This document shows positions 22,302 to 33,450 of a DNA stretch of 64,000 nt, piece after piece; the first letter of the stretch is position 1, and each line of letters opens with the position of its first letter. The stretch lies in assembly GCA_027257055.1 (NCBI GenBank), contig JAPVLO010000956.1, positions 248,001 through 312,000 of the forward strand. The letters run 5' to 3'. The notes under the pieces are model-generated. The model worked only from the letters and a program-made list of their open reading frames with translations, was not told where the DNA came from and ran no database searches. A program made the position numbers and the translations under genes. Origin of the DNA: Cephalopachus bancanus. Taxonomy: Eukaryota > Chordata > Mammalia > Primates > Tarsiidae.

Positions 22302-22689
22302 TTAAGAGTTATTTTTTATCACGTCATTTTTAACTCCCCATTTTGCTCTGAAAGATAAAATACTCTAGGCATTGAAGAGAGAAAATTCTTTCTCAATTAC
22401 CATACCAGATTCTTTAGTGAAATGAAGCTTTTACCTTACTCCAATCAAAATTTAGAGTTACTGAGCTTTAGAATTAGTATATCGAAGAATTTAAAGCAGA
22501 CACAGAAAGACCACGCGTGCTTCATGTCCGCTACTCTTAAGTTGTGCTCCTGGACAAGTCCGTGTATAGTGAGGAGAAACAGTGAAGAGTGGCTCCTTCT
22601 CTGAGGTTTTATTGGGACTAGAGCTCTGAGGTATGGCCTTGATCTCTCTACCCTTCTATTTTTAATTTAATTTAATTTTATTATTTTAT

Positions 22690-23057
22690 CTTACTTTTTT
22701 GAGTCAGAGTCTCACTCTGTCGCCCAGGCTGGAGCACAGCGTCATGCTCACGACCACCGCAGCCTGGACCTGCTGGGCTCAGGCGATCATTCTGCCTCAG
22801 CCTTCCAAGTAGCTGGAACTACAGATGAGCTTCACCACACCCAGCTCATTTTTTTAAAAACAGGATTTACTGAGAGGACAGAAAAGCTCCCACAGTGGGA
22901 GGGAACCCGAAGGGGTTGCCCTAATTTTATTGTTCATTGTAGAGATGAGGTCTCGCCAAGTTGCCCGGGCGGGTCTCGAACCTATGGGCTCAGGTAATCC
23001 TCTCACCTTGGCCTCCCAGAGTGCTGGGAATATGGGTGTGAGCCACTGAGCCCAGCC
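22690..23057 (-). mobile_element. Alu dimer containing an inserted TINE-like element
   Basis: GAGTCAGAGTCTCACTCTGTC start, head GAGCCACTGAGCCCAGCC. The A-rich linker is interrupted at 22856-22920. Confidence 0.9.
22856..22920 (-). mobile_element. TINE-like mini-retroposon (copy B), nested in an Alu
   Basis: Minus strand: GGCAACCCCTTCGGG..., ...GTGGGAGCTTTTCTGTCC, AGTAAATCCTG, then an A-rich end. It splits the Alu linker; CTCATTTTTTT (22845-22855) and CTAATTTTATT (22921-22931) are the two copies of the disrupted target. Shows that a roughly 65-nt unit moved as one piece. Confidence 0.88.
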
Positions 23058-23651
23058 TCTACCCTTCTAAAAGTAATGAAATATAATAAGGCTGTGGTTT
23101 TCATACCAGGTTCATTACCTGGAAAACTTGCTATACAGATTTCTGAGCTCTGTCCTAATTAGGAAATTCTGAGTTAGTAAATCAGAGGTAAAGTTCATGA
23201 AATACTAGTATTTGCTCTTAAGTTTGAGAGGGGTTGTAAACGATTCTCCCAAAGGCTATTTTTGTGTTAGGTTGTTAAATCATTCAGCTATATTGAACTA
23301 AAATATACTTTGACCTTACAGTCAAGATCATTTGCTGAAACATTTTGTTCAGGGAAAGTTCTTTTATCTTTCAGCATTGGTCTAGAATTTCTTAAACACC
23401 TTTATCTGTATAGAACCTACTACAGTTCTTGGCATGCCATAGGCATTTAGTTTGTACCAATTAATTCAGAAGTTGCATCACCCAAAGTTTTGAAAGAGAT
23501 AAAAGCACTTTAAATTACTTTCCTTTATTTATTAATGATGGAAGGGAAAATATTTAAACTCTGAATGAGGATTTTCTGCATTATGTGCCAGATGAAAGTG
23601 ATTATGATTTGACAATATGCCCATTTTCTCTCCCCTAGTAAAAAGGCATAT
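23058..23651 (+). other. RTN3 intron 2, unique sequence
   Basis: No repeat or exon recognised. Confidence 0.45.
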
Positions 23652-23939
23652 GGCCGGGCTTCATAGCTCAGCCTGTAATCCCAGTACTTTGGGAGGCCGA
23701 GGTGAGTGGATTGCCTGTGCCCGCAAGTTCAAGACCCACCCGGGCAACTTGGTGAGACCTCGTCTCTACAATACATCAAAAATTAGCTGGGCATGGTAGC
23801 ATGCACCTGTAGTTCCGGCTACCTGGAAAACTGAAGTAGAAGGATTCCCGGAGCCCAGCAGGTCGAGACTGCGGTGGCCAGGAGCAGCACTGCACTCCAG
23901 TCTGGGTGACAGAGTGAGACTCCAACTCAAAAAAAAAAA
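23652..23939 (+). mobile_element. Alu dimer
   Basis: GGCCGGGCTTCATAGCTCAGCC head; AAAAGGCATATRG precedes (23641) and follows (23935). Confidence 0.9.
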
Positions 23940-23999
23940 GGCATATAGTCTGGAGTCTCTTTGTCAAGAGAGTTTTTTTTTTAAGAATGTGGTATTTGG

Positions 24000-24160
24000 T
24001 GACATTTATTGGGATTTACTAAGTGCCAGATACTATCCTAAACGTGCATTAACTCATTTAATCCTCACAGCAATTCTAATGTTTGGTGTTTTAATATCCC
24101 CATTTTGATGAGACAAGGTTAAGCAATTTGCCCAAGGCTGTGTGATTAGTAAGTGTGATA
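24000..24160 (-). mobile_element. MIR
   Basis: ACTAAGTGCCAGATACTATCC, AACTCATTTAATCCTCACAGC and AATTTGCCCAAGGCTGTGTG are reverse-strand MIR. Confidence 0.85.
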
Positions 24161-24167
24161 AAAGGAC

Positions 24168-24232
24168 TCTGCATCCACTCACCTCAGCCTCTCAAAGCAC
24201 AGGATTACAGGCTGAGCCACCGAGCCTGGCTA
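24168..24232 (-). mobile_element. Alu head fragment
   Basis: CATCCACTCACCTCAGCCTCTCAAAGC...GCTGAGCCACCGAGCCTGGC: only the 5' 65 nt of a young-type Alu. No poly(A) end, so it arose by deletion or incomplete integration. Confidence 0.8.
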
Positions 24233-24360
24233 AGTATTTAGAATTTAAGAAGATACGGGTAAGCATGGAGCTGAGTATTTGTCATAATGGGGATATAACA
24301 TTTTTCACCTCTCACCATATATTCCCTTTTTAATAAAATTGCTGGATACAGAACCTTATT

Positions 24361-24440
24361 GGGCAACCCCCTGGGGTTCCCTCCCACTATGGGAACTTTT
24401 CTGTCCGCTTAATAAATCCTTTCTTTTTTTAAAAAAAAAA
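24361..24440 (+). mobile_element. TINE-like mini-retroposon (copy C), complete with poly(A) and TSD
   Basis: Seventy nt from GGGCAACCCCCTGGGG to AATAAATCCTTTCTTTTTTT, then A10. Flanked by AGAACCTTATT at 24350-24360 and 24440-24450 (10-11 bp, perfect). The unit resembles the R region of a retroviral LTR: it starts where transcription would begin and ends about 14 nt after AATAAA. Carries no coding capacity. The TSD and A-tail imply mobilisation by L1 machinery. Confidence 0.93.
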
Positions 24441-24645
24441 GAACCTTATTTATTAATAATTAGAGTAGCACCATATTCTTAAGTGATTAGAGCTCTTGAA
24501 CATGAATATGCACATTAAATATCATTCTAGAAAATAACTACTTTAGAAAACGTTCATAATGAGAGTTTTGATAGAGATTTCCTTTGAGTAATGTTAAAAG
24601 TCTCTAGTGTGTGGAGGGATGAATCTTTTGAAAAAGGAAAGAAGC

Positions 24646-24938
24646 CAAACACGGTGGCTCACACCTGTAATCCCAACACTTTGGGAGGCAGAGGAAAGAG
24701 GATTGCCTGAGCCCAGGGGTTTGAGACCAGCCTGGACAACTTGGTGAGACCTTGTCTCTACAATAAATCAAAAAAATTAGCTGGTTGTAGTGACGCTCGC
24801 CTGTAGTTCCAGCTACTTGGAAGACTGAGGCAGAAGCATCACCCGAGCCCAGCAGGTTGAGGCTACAAAATTAGAATTTCACTACACTTCAGCCAGGGCA
24901 ACAGAGTAAGACTTCGACTCAAGAAACAAAGAAAAAGG
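24646..24938 (+). mobile_element. Alu dimer
   Basis: AGCCAAACACGGTGGCTCACACC head, CAATAAATCAAAAAAATTAGCTGG linker, tail GACTTCGACTCAAGAAACAAAG. Confidence 0.88.
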
Positions 24939-27324
24939 AAAAGTAGTTGACATTTTTTTGAGGAGTAAATTAATCCAGAGTTACTCCACCAGGCAGTTTT
25001 ATAGTGTATAAAGAAGTAACAGCCCTCAGACTCCCTGGAGTTTTCCACCCTTTTACCAGGTAATGACTTAGACAGCACCAATGACTATTAAGTGCCCTAC
25101 TGACTAATTGGAAGAGTCTTTGCTTATCAGAGCTGTCCTAAAAGACTTTTTAGTTTCTAGTCTCCATTCTGTTTAGTGTTTTCATGCCTTTATAAACTTT
25201 TTACTTCCAGCCCAGTTTTTTTCATTGTCTTGGTACATGTCAGCTCTGTCCAACTTTGTTAGGGTTTTAACTAGCCAAAAAAAATTCTTTTCATTTCCTG
25301 AAATTCTAATCAAGATAATTAAAATCGAAGCACAGATGAGGATGCCACCTTATTTTTCTACATGTGAGAAACCTTAATGGACAATGGGGAGAGCTAGCAC
25401 CTGCATCTCACGGTCCCTGAGGAGTGAGTGCAGCATCAGGCTCTGTTTACCTCTAAGTTTGACCCTGAAAACAGTCTCCACCCCAATAGTAAGTGACAAA
25501 ATTATCATTAGGGAGTATGATTAGAATGATTTTTGCATATCTAATTGTTATTCCATAATAAATAATCTGTAGTGAAATATTTGAAATCCATCCGGCAGTC
25601 ATGGTGCTCAGCGGACCTTTTGATATTTTGAGAATAGGACTTCCAGCCTTATCGTCTAGTTTTACCTAAGGCTATTCTACACCTAACAGGAAACTTGAAG
25701 TAGCAGGAATTCAGGGAAGATAGGAGAAAAGCAAAGCTTGGTAAAATGAGCATAGAACGTTTTTCCATACTCTCCCTGCTCCCCCTGATGTGTGCATTGT
25801 TTGGTTGGCATTCAGCCTAGGGTGCTTTTTCATTTCACCAAGCACCCTCACTACCACATCTTTGTCATCAGTATCATCATCACTTTGCTTATTGACTTTT
25901 GTTTTGGTCACTGCTTTAAATGCAGTTTCTAAAACACTGTCTGGAGTGTTTCTACACATGGTAGGCCCTCAGTAAACATTTGCTGAATTATTACTGAATC
26001 ATTTTGTTGACTTTCACCTGTAAGATGACGTATCTGAGTCATCTGAAATCTCCATCTCTGGAAAGCATATTAGCTGCATCTTCCCTGTGGGGTGGAGTCA
26101 GTTTTGCTCACCTCAAGGTTGTATGAAGGGAGTGTTGCCGGACAGTGTTGCCTTAACCCAGATTGAGTTCATAGAATGTTTTCTGGTAGAAACTCTGACC
26201 AGTAAGTTCAGTAACAGTACATGGCTCAGATTATGGCATCTTTCTGATTTAAATGTAATCTGTAGTACTTGAAACTTTAGATTTTTGAGCCTTATAGCCT
26301 CCAGTGCTGGGCTTTTTCTATTATGTCCTTAGTCCAGTCATGCTCAGTATCCATACTAGATAGTGATGGATGCAAACCATGTGTATTACATTAGAACTGA
26401 ATACGAGTTAGATTTTACTTCAAATGTTTTGTTTTAGTAATACAGTTTGCCACCAGACTTTAACAGTTTTTCTTCAATGTACAAAGACTTTTTATTCTAA
26501 TGCCCAAATTACAGTTTTACTGTTTCTAAAGCTCAGATCCTGTTACATCAAATTTCAGTGATGTGTTGAAATAGGGGAACTTTATATAGCATTAGGAATG
26601 TCATATACTATTTTTACAATAGTGAAATTTTATTCGTTGTAGTATGTTTACCTTATCTTTAATAAAATAATTTTGAGTGACATTGTAATTTTGCTTTTAT
26701 CTAATATTTAGATTTTTACATGAGAAAACAATGAGCTGAATAAAGGTAATCCCAGTGGAATTTATTTTTACATCCTCTCAATTACTCATGCACAACGCAT
26801 TGCTGTCCTGAGCCTACTTAGGTCTCACCTGACCAGCCGATCTTTGATTCGTTTGTTTGGAGCTATTTTTTAAGATCTACGATGCTCCCATTCCAGAGAC
26901 ACAACAATGTGCAAGAAAGACAGCACCTGCCCTTGGATGGTTGTTTTGATCTTTTCCCCAAAATACAAACTTACTAGATTGGATAGTAAGAAAATGATAT
27001 GGCAAATTAATGACCACTGTGGTGTTAACACTTAATGTATTACTTGAAGGAAAGGTATTTTCTATTGCAAAAGGAATTCTGGAGTTAGCACTATTTTCAC
27101 CTGAGAAACCAATTTGCACAGTACAATTCTGATTAAGATGGCAAGTTGGTGCGAGAGATGTTGGAGCAAGCCATACCTCTCAGTGCCCTTTGGTTTAGAA
27201 CATTGAGGCCATTTGTACATGAGACGGACCCTTCTTGAGGATAGTGTGGAATAATTCTAGTCTCATTTTGGAGCTCAGAAAGAGTCTTCTGTATCTCCTA
27301 AAGATCAAAAAGAACTCTGGCCTC
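24939..27324 (+). other. RTN3 intron 2, long SINE-free stretch
   Basis: 2.4 kb without Alu. The segment ending GGTAGGCCCTCAGTAAACATTTGCTGAATTA (25955-25990) looks like an L2 3' end. No exon recognised. Confidence 0.45.
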
Positions 27325-27608
27325 AGCCGGGCTCAGTGGCTCAGCCTGTAATCCCGCGCCTTTGGGAGGCTGAGGTGAGTGGATTGCCTGAGCCCGCAGG
27401 TTCAAGAGCCGCCTGGGCAGTGAGACCTCATCTCTACAATAAATCAGCTGGGCGTGGTAGCGCACACCTGTAGTTCCAGCTACTCGGAAGGCTGAGGCGG
27501 AAGGATTGCTGGGGCCCAGCAGGTCGAGGCTGCGGTGACCGGGAGCGGCCACTGCACTCCAGTCTTGGTGACAGAGTGAGACTCCAACTCAAAAATAAAT
27601 AAATAAAT
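27325..27608 (+). mobile_element. Alu dimer (young type) with TSD
   Basis: AAAAGAACTCTGGCCTC at 27308-27324 and 27609-27625 (17 bp, perfect). The tail is (AAAT)n. Confidence 0.94.
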
Positions 27609-28097
27609 AAAAGAACTCTGGCCTCTTTTCTTTTTTCCTTCTCAGATTGTGAGTCACTGCAGCAGTGGATTTATATGAACTGTGTGTTCTGAATTGTTCA
27701 GCTTGCAGATGGAAGTGTATGAGTGCTTCATAATGTCATGTTGTTTGTTTCATATGGAGTTTCTTCTGTTGAATAGCTCTACCAAAAGAAAAAAGAAAAA
27801 GTCCCTAGATTTCTCAATCTCATCACCCTTCTTTATGCTCTATCTTTACAGTGGAAATTTTTTGTCATTTGGAATCTGTAGCATGATATGGCTTTTCTGT
27901 TTCACCATTAGCAATTTTATGCATGTCTTGTAGGATTACTCTTGATCATTATTCTATTACGTGTTTATGTGTGTATATATACATCCTGTGTATATATATA
28001 TTTATATAATTTTTTTTTAAGCATGCTGCTTGGCCTGACTAGCTAATGTGTCATTGTACCCGGTGAACAATTTTTTTCTTTGAAATTCTGACCATAG
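27609..28097 (+). other. RTN3 intron 2 end, before exon 3
   Basis: TA-rich (27965-28010) then TTTTTTTCTTTGAAATTCTGACCATAG, the acceptor of exon 3. No repeat recognised. Confidence 0.55.
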
Positions 28098-30385
28098 AGG
28101 GATTGAGCTCTTTCTGCTCTGATGAGCCACCTTCAGAAATTGTAACTTCTTCCTTTCTTTCATCTTCTGAAATGCGTAACACTGACCTTACAACACAACA
28201 TGAAGAAAAAAGCAAAGTGTTAGGCAACCAACTTATTGTAGCCAAAGAAGGAAAAGACCACCTGGCTCTTCTAGATATGAAAAAGATGGAAAAGCCTCAA
28301 GGGGCCAGCAACAACCTAGCAGACTCTGCCGTTTCTCTTATAGCTGGAGTTCACTGTAACCATCCTTGTCTTCCAGCCTGTTTCCCAGAGCTTTCTGCTT
28401 TTCCCTCAAAGGAAGTTGGTCAAATGGAAGAGCAAATAAATAAGGACCAAGAAGCCAAGAACCCAGATGAGGTACCGAATAGGAAAGATAAAACTGCATT
28501 AGACGCTGATGTCAGATTCACTTTGCTAACAGCCGAGAAACCACCCGCTGAGCAGTCTAAGGGAGAAGGCATCTGTACATATTCCTTGTCCCCATCCACA
28601 GTTTCAGAAGGTGGAATTACTGAAAAGGATTCCCCTGAATCTCCATTTGAAGTAATTATTGACAAAGCAGCATTTGACAGGGAATTTAAAGACTCTTACA
28701 AAGAGAGCACAAATAATTTTGGTAGCTGGTTGATGCACACTGATAAAGAGTTATCTGAAGACATGTCGGAGACTAATGACAAAGTATTTCCACTGAGAAA
28801 TAAAGAGGCAGGGCGTTATCCAATCTCTGCATTGCTCAATAGACAGTTTTCACACACAACTGCAGCTTTGGAAGAGGTATCTAGATGTGTGAATGATATG
28901 CATAATTTTACTAATGAAGTACTGACCTGGGATTTGGTTCCCCAAGTGAAACAGTGGACTGATAAATCTTCTGACTCCATCACAAAAACTGTAGGACTTA
29001 ACCGGAGTGAGTGTAATTCAGAAATTCCAGTTGTAAATCTTAAAACTAACACTCATCAGAAAATCCCTGTATGTTCTGTTAATGGGAGCACTGCCATCAC
29101 TGAATCAACAGACGATTGGGCAGAGGCACCTCTCATGCAAGGAAATGCTGTTGCTGGAAAACCTACATTAGACTCTCCGAATTCCACAGAGGAAGTTGGT
29201 GTCAAAGGTGTGCAAGACAGTGTGCAGAAACCAGATGACACCCAGTCAGGGTTCCTTGGGTCTCCATTTGCAAAGTATGACTCTTTGGGTTCTGGAGAGA
29301 CTGCAGTGAAAGTTGTTCTCCCTGATGGGCACCTGAAGGATGAAATGAACTGGCAGAGTTCTGTGCTGGGAGAAATCACAGAGGCTGACAGTTCTGGGGA
29401 GTCTGATGATACAGTCATAGAGGATATCACAGAAGACACATCATTTGCGAATAACAAAATTCAGGCTGAAAAACCTGTTTCCATGCCAAGTGCTGTTGCA
29501 AAAACAGGTGAAAGAGAAGTCAAAGAGATTCCCTATTGCAAGAGGGAAAACAAAACATCTAAAAACTTTGAAGAGTTGGTCAGTGATGGGCAGCCTGATG
29601 TTCTTGGAAGGAGTCCAGTTGGTGAGACATCGTGTTCACAGGTACCCAGGTTGAATGTCTTGTCTGAAGATGTGAAACAGTCGGATAGGATGAGCGAAGT
29701 TGTTTCAGAAAAGCCTGTTTCTCCTGAGAACCCCAGTGTGAAAACTTCTGCCTGTTTGGGGTCACTACATGGGAAAAACGTTAAAGATATAGATGATTCC
29801 TCCCCAGAGAACCTGATAGCGACCTTCACAGAAACCAGAGTGAAAGGAAGAGTAGATCAGGGTGAAGGAAATGCCTTTGAAGTAGTATCAGAGAAGAGGA
29901 CAGACTTTAAGACAACTCTTTCTGTAGGAGTCTTGCAAGAAAGAGAGTCAGGTGGTTCTGGAATTAAAGACATTAAAAGCAAATACAGTGAACAAAGCAC
30001 AGAAACAAATGGAAGTGAGCTGCTGGACGTTTTCCCTACCCAAGGTGCTCCAGTAGCATCTCTTGACTTAGAACAAGAACAGCTCACAATCAAAGCCCTT
30101 AAAGAATTAGGTGAAAGGCAGGTGGAGAAGTCAGCTTTTGCACAGCGTGAAGTAGAATCTCCTTCTGAAGAAGTACGCAAGCAAACTTCCACATTCACTC
30201 CAGATCTTGGCCACAGAAATCGACTGACGTCCTAGAACATAATGTCAAGACAGGATCTGATCTTGGGATTTCCAAGATGCCCACTGCTATCAAAGAAACT
30301 ACCAGGGTAGATTTTGTTTCCAGCCCTAGCAAGACTGAACTGGTAAACAAGCATGTCCTAGCAAGACTCCTGACAGACCTCTCAG
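28098..30385 (+). CDS. RTN3: RTN3 exon 3 (long-isoform exon), frame disrupted near its 3' end
   Basis: Encodes the acidic, Ser/Glu-rich, probably disordered cytosolic segment unique to long RTN3, which recruits LC3/GABARAP during ER-phagy. The acceptor is CCATAG (28092-28097). It opens EGLSSFCSDEPPSE in frame with exon 2 and closes ...KHVLARLLTDLS before the donor CAG-GTAACC. LIR-like cores: FTLL (28517), FEVI (28646), WDLV (28928), FEEL (29567). The frame entering from exon 2 ends at TAG 30233-30235. From about 30206 a shifted frame continues human-like sequence (SWPQ..., ...VLARLLTDLS) to the donor and is the one that joins exon 4. Exon length 2288 is not a multiple of 3, which fits a single missing base near 30203 (CCAGATCTTGG where human has CCAGAATCTTGG). 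Two short in-frame gaps relative to human lie near 29590 and 29740. Confidence 0.93.
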
Positions 30386-31149
30386 GTAACCATTTACGTT
30401 AGAAATACTGCATGTTGTTAATTCTGCTGTGATTGATTACTTATCAGAGTGCTGTTTTTCTTAGTCTCTGATTCATAGCTACACAATTATGGCTAGAACA
30501 CAAATGTACCGTATGGTGGAGAAATGGCAGATTCTTCTGTTTTTTTAAGAGACTGCTTGATTTGGTTTCCCGATGCCAGTTATTTTCCAAAGTAGGAGAC
30601 CACTTTGTAAAGTTAATCTTCCTTAAAATGTTTTTTATTTTGCTCCTGTTATATTTCAATATTCTTCTTTATAGGTTGGCCCTAGGGTGATTGCTGTTTT
30701 CAAGAATAGCAGGTTCTTACCTAATCACGAAGCTTATTCTAAAATCTCCGTAAAACCCCTGTTTAGCACTTGGGTTTTTTAATATGGGCCTTGTTGAAAT
30801 CTTCACAATCAAAGATAAAGCAATTCCTACTGGGAAAGGCAGTAAATGAAACTTTTAATTAATTTGATCATATACTATAGAGATTTTATCCTCTGAAAGT
30901 AGGTAACCGGTATTGTACTATTTAGTGAGTAATATTTAAGAGAATTCAGACTCTTCTACTTTGGATCTTATTTAATATTCTTTGGGCCAAAACTCATTAC
31001 ACGATATTAGAAGCCCTTCTTTTTGTCTTCTATTTATTTGAAACAATCGCTCTCCTAGCAAGTGGCTTTCACTTAGATTACTACAAGTACTGTCTATTCT
31101 GGAGTCTTGGAAAGTACAAGGTAAAAGGGATCTTTAAAGCCCTCCACAA
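30386..31149 (+). other. RTN3 intron 3, unique sequence
   Basis: Begins GTAACC. No repeat recognised before the first Alu. Confidence 0.5.
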
Positions 31150-31448
31150 GCCGGGTTTGGTGACTCAGACTGTAATCCCGCGCCTTGGGAGGCCAAGGTG
31201 AGTGGATTGCCTGAGCCTGTGGGTTCGAGACCTGCCTGGGCAACTTGGCGAGACTATCTCTACAATAAATCAAAAAATTAGCGAGGTGTGGTAGCGCGCA
31301 CCAGTAGTTCCAGCTACTTGGAAGGCTGAGGCGGAAGGTTCGCCGGAGCACAGCAGGTCGAGGCTGTGGTGGCCAGGAGCAGCCACTGCACTCCAGTGTG
31401 GGCGACAGAGTAAGACTCCAACTAAAAAAAAAAAAAAAAAAAAAAAAA
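31150..31448 (+). mobile_element. Alu dimer with TSD
   Basis: AAAGCCCTCCACAA ahead and AAAGCCTTCCACAA behind. Tail CTCCAACTA30-like tract. Confidence 0.92.
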
Positions 31449-31689
31449 GCCTTCCACAAGGGCCTTTCAACCTCTAATCTAATACCAAGTTCTGTAGCTC
31501 CTGTACGATCTGTGTTAGGTTCTGTGTAGGGATCTGTCGTTTTTTTATGACAGATTCTTTATTCAGATTGAAGTCATACACAGAATTATAGCATTTACAA
31601 CAAAAATGAGATTTTTATCAAGGATAAACTTATTTTGTGTTTGATTATACCATTTACTTTTCATAAAGGCATTTCCTGACTGGAGACCA

Positions 31690-31870
31690 TGGGTAGCCTT
31701 CTTAATCTTCTTAAGTCTTAATCTTTAAAATAGAGATAATTGCACTTAGCCTTAATGGTATTGTGAGGATTAAATGTGAAAATGCAGATAATACAGTACC
31801 TGTTCAGTCAGACTTAGCACCAAATATAGGGCCTGGCACATAATAGGTACTGGAAAATTATTTGTTGAAT
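31690..31870 (+). mobile_element. MIR
   Basis: TCTTTAAAATAGAGATAATTGCAC, ATTGTGAGGATTAAATGTGAAAATGC, GGGCCTGGCACATAATAGGTAC: MIR sense strand. Confidence 0.83.
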
Positions 31871-31984
31871 GTATAATATGCTAATAATTATCAGTGAAAA
31901 CATCAAGGCTTTTGATGAACCCAAAACTTTGAAATATTTGCTAAGGATGGCTGTTATACTCTAGTTAAATGGAAGCTTGCTGAA

Positions 31985-32440
31985 CTTGAATAAAGGAGTG
32001 CTAGATTCTAATTTTTGCTTTACTGTGCCTAGAAGTATGGCTTTGATTAACTTGCATATCCCTTTAAGACCTCAATTTTGGCCAGGCTCGGTGGCTCAAC
32101 CTGTAATCCCACGCTTTGGGAGGCCAAGGTGAGTGAATTGCCTGAGCCCGCGGGTTCGAGACCCGCCTGGGCAACTTGGCAAGACCTCATCTCTACAATA
32201 AATCAAAAAAAAAAAAAAAAAATTAGCCGGGCGTGATAGCGCATGCCTGTAATTCCAGCTACTCAGAAGGCTGAGGCCGAAGGGTCGCCGGAACCCAGCA
32301 GGTCGAGGCTGCGGTGGCCGGGAGCGGCCACTGCACTCCAGTCTGGATGACAGACTCCAACTCAAAAAAAAAAAAAAAAAAAAAAGACCTCCATTTCTGT
32401 ATCTCTTGAAAGTGAGGGTGTTGAAGTGGATGACCTTTAT
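31985..32440 (+). mobile_element. MIR split by an Alu
   Basis: GTGCTAGATTCTAATTTTTGC before and ACCTCCATTTCTGTATCTCTTGAAAG after the Alu are consecutive MIR parts. Confidence 0.6.
32080..32385 (+). mobile_element. Alu dimer (tarsier type)
   Basis: GGCCAGGCTCGGTGGCTCAACC head; B-box hairpin GCGGGTTCGAGACCCGC with the long GGGCAACTTGGCAAGACC junction. AAGACCTCMATTT flanks. Confidence 0.92.
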
Positions 32441-32519
32441 TATAATTTCAGTAATACAATTCTTTAGCTCTGGTACACTCTTCTTGATTCCTTCCTGAGT
32501 TGTCATAATTCTTGCAGGC

Positions 32520-32720
32520 AGTTACTGCTGAGTGATGAAGCATGTGGGATTAGGCTTCTCGAACTCCTGTATCTAATTCTGGCAAATTCCTGTTTTAGTG
32601 TGACCTTAGGCAACTAGGCTAATTGGTTCAGCATCTTCCTTTGTTAATGTGGTATCGTTCTTTTGCCTTGCTTTATAGTGTTGTGGTAAATAAAGCACTG
32701 TGTAAATGCTGATTATTAGG
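32520..32720 (+). mobile_element. MIR
   Basis: TCGAACTCCTGTATCTAATTC, TGTGACCTTAGGCAACTAGGC and CAGCATCTTCCTTTGTTAATGTGG follow the MIR sense consensus. Confidence 0.72.
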
Positions 32721-33144
32721 AATTCTCAACTGAGTTATTTAGTGTAAGAGATGAAAAAGGCTATGGAAGTTCAGGATATTTGTCACCGACCAAATTCTGT
32801 GATTCGTAGATATTGTATTTTTCTTTTGCTCTTTTATGGCGTATTATGTACCAGTTCCTAATGAAACCTTTGTGATGATATTATAGTTAGCTACTCAGTA
32901 ATTATGGTATGATAGACTCTAATAGTTGGGGAATATTAGATCTCTGTCTCACACACCTAATTTGAGGAAGATCATTTTTTGTGTCTTACTATCCACACTG
33001 GCAAAAGTGCAAGGAAATAGGTATGAAGTGTGCTAGCAGGTGTGTAAATTAGTAACCTTTCTGGTAGGTAGTTTGGCAGTATGTAATGAAAACCTAGAAT
33101 TGCCCTACCAATTTTGTTTCTAGGAGTTCATCCTAGAAAAAAAA

Positions 33145-33420
33145 ATTGCCAGGCATGGTGGCTCATGCCTATTACCCCAGTACTTTGGGAGTCGGAGGTG
33201 AGAGAATTGCCTGAGCCCAGGGGTTCGAGACCATCCTGGGCAACTTGGTGAGACCTCGTCTCTACAATAAATCAAAAAATTAGCTGGGTGTGGTGGCATG
33301 GGCCTGTAGTTCCAGCTACCTGGAAGGTTGAAATGAAAGGAGCGCCTGAATCTAGCAGGTCAAGGCTGTGGTAGCCATGAGTGGGCCACTGCGCTCCAGC
33401 CTGGGCAGCCGAGTGAGACT
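33145..33420 (+). mobile_element. Alu dimer
   Basis: TGCCAGGCATGGTGGCTCATGCC to GCAGCCGAGTGAGACTCTAAC. Its A-tail has become a CA microsatellite. Confidence 0.88.
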
Positions 33421-33423
33421 CTA

Positions 33424-33450
33424 ACACACACACACACACACACACACACA
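33424..33450 (+). repeat. (CA)n microsatellite at an Alu 3' end
   Basis: About 13 uninterrupted AC units where the poly(A) tail of the upstream Alu should be. Confidence 0.95.

Noticed and set aside
33424..33450. CRISPR-like or tandem functional array
   Set aside because: A simple (CA)n microsatellite grown from an Alu tail; CRISPR arrays are not expected in primate DNA.
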